Positions 63,908 to 64,000 of a stretch of 64,000 nt of DNA are shown piece after piece. The notes beneath the pieces are model-generated. The model did no database searches, was not told the origin of the DNA, and saw nothing but the letters and a program-made list of their open reading frames with translations. Source of the DNA: Chloracidobacterium sp. (GTDB lineage: Bacteria; Acidobacteriota; Blastocatellia; Pyrinomonadales; Pyrinomonadaceae); assembly GCA_016715795.1 (NCBI GenBank), contig JADJXP010000001.1, positions 1-64,000 of the forward strand, written 5' to 3'. Each line of letters begins with the position of its first letter. The stretch's first letter is position 1. The translations under genes and the position numbers were made by a program.

Positions 63908-64000
63908 AAGAAGCAGTAATAGTATCAGCCGTTCGAACGGCTGTCGGAAAAGCCCCAAAAGGCACGCTTAGGAATACGCGTTCGGACGAATTGGGCGCGG
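63904..64000 (+). CDS. Acetyl-CoA acyltransferase (thiolase), partial
   Basis: The frame starts at the ATG at 63904 and runs off the window: MKEAVIVSAVRTAVGKAPKG, then LRNTRSDELGA. This is the thiolase N-terminus (IVSAxRTxxGK). It cleaves 3-ketoacyl-CoA, the last step of beta-oxidation, which matches the first gene of the operon. The catalytic Cys and His lie beyond the end. Confidence 0.88.
   Translation, partial: MKEAVIVSAVRTAVGKAPKGTLRNTRSDELGA

Overview
The window is a moderately GC-rich bacterial chromosome segment. It most likely comes from a member of Acidobacteriota, class Blastocatellia. That placement is my inference from the gene set: subtilases with a GVLVGD hexapeptide tail, a delta-60/FG-GAP secreted giant, several families of extragenic palindromes, secreted GYxxGxxDG proteins, and ordinary Gram-negative functions such as lpxI, Sco and lytic transglycosylases. 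Nothing points to a plasmid or phage. Many genes, including housekeeping ones (def, glpX, rsmI, folD, fabG), carry one or more single-base frame breaks, often at homopolymers. At least two (ppsA and a polysaccharide deacetylase) appear to lack about 60 internal codons. The pattern fits indel errors in a draft or long-read assembly better than real gene decay. I give one entry per ancestral gene and name the break.

Layout. 0-4.9 kb: the end of rph, a VapBC-like toxin-antitoxin pair, fabG, a rhomboid protease, trmB, a secreted repeat protein, def and a small Zn-ribbon gene. 4.9-14.8 kb: a surface-polysaccharide block with three multi-pass glycosyltransferase-like proteins, a polysaccharide deacetylase, an FAD oxidoreductase, a deacetylase-GT2 fusion and wecB. 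14.9-20.6 kb: ferredoxin, then a gluconeogenic run of glpX, a radical-SAM gene and ppsA. 20.8-24.9 kb: a DUF2085 membrane protein, a small domain protein, a subtilase, a secreted Gly/Asn/Tyr-rich protein behind a sigma-54-type promoter, and rsmI. 24.9-31.9 kb: an M28 peptidase, lpxI, a GNAT, a ferritin-like protein, NfeD, tRNA-Leu(UAA), a secreted unknown, mdh and palindromic repeats.

32.2-37.1 kb is the main accessory island. A ParE/RelE-type toxin-antitoxin pair and a 1024-aa delta-60/FG-GAP protein sit between two direct repeats of about 430 bp. Each repeat carries a gene remnant split by the same 194-bp palindromic element with 27-bp terminal inverted repeats. 37.2-41.1 kb holds a subtilase with a GVLVGD tail, preceded by a sigma-54-like promoter with helically phased upstream repeats, and then a GNAT.

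41.2-60.1 kb: a PAS-GGDEF-EAL protein, lytic transglycosylases, an amidohydrolase, a Sco/CusF lipoprotein, the folD-mazG-coaE-oppA run, and a translationally coupled pair made of a PocR-GAF-GAF-GGDEF protein and a degenerate AAA ATPase fused to an RsbW-type kinase domain. A PBP4-like peptidase and a GT4 follow. 60.1-64 kb: a fatty-acid beta-oxidation operon (fadB-type gene, tag, a small unknown, thiolase). Its promoter contains a perfect FadR-like palindrome between -35 and -10.
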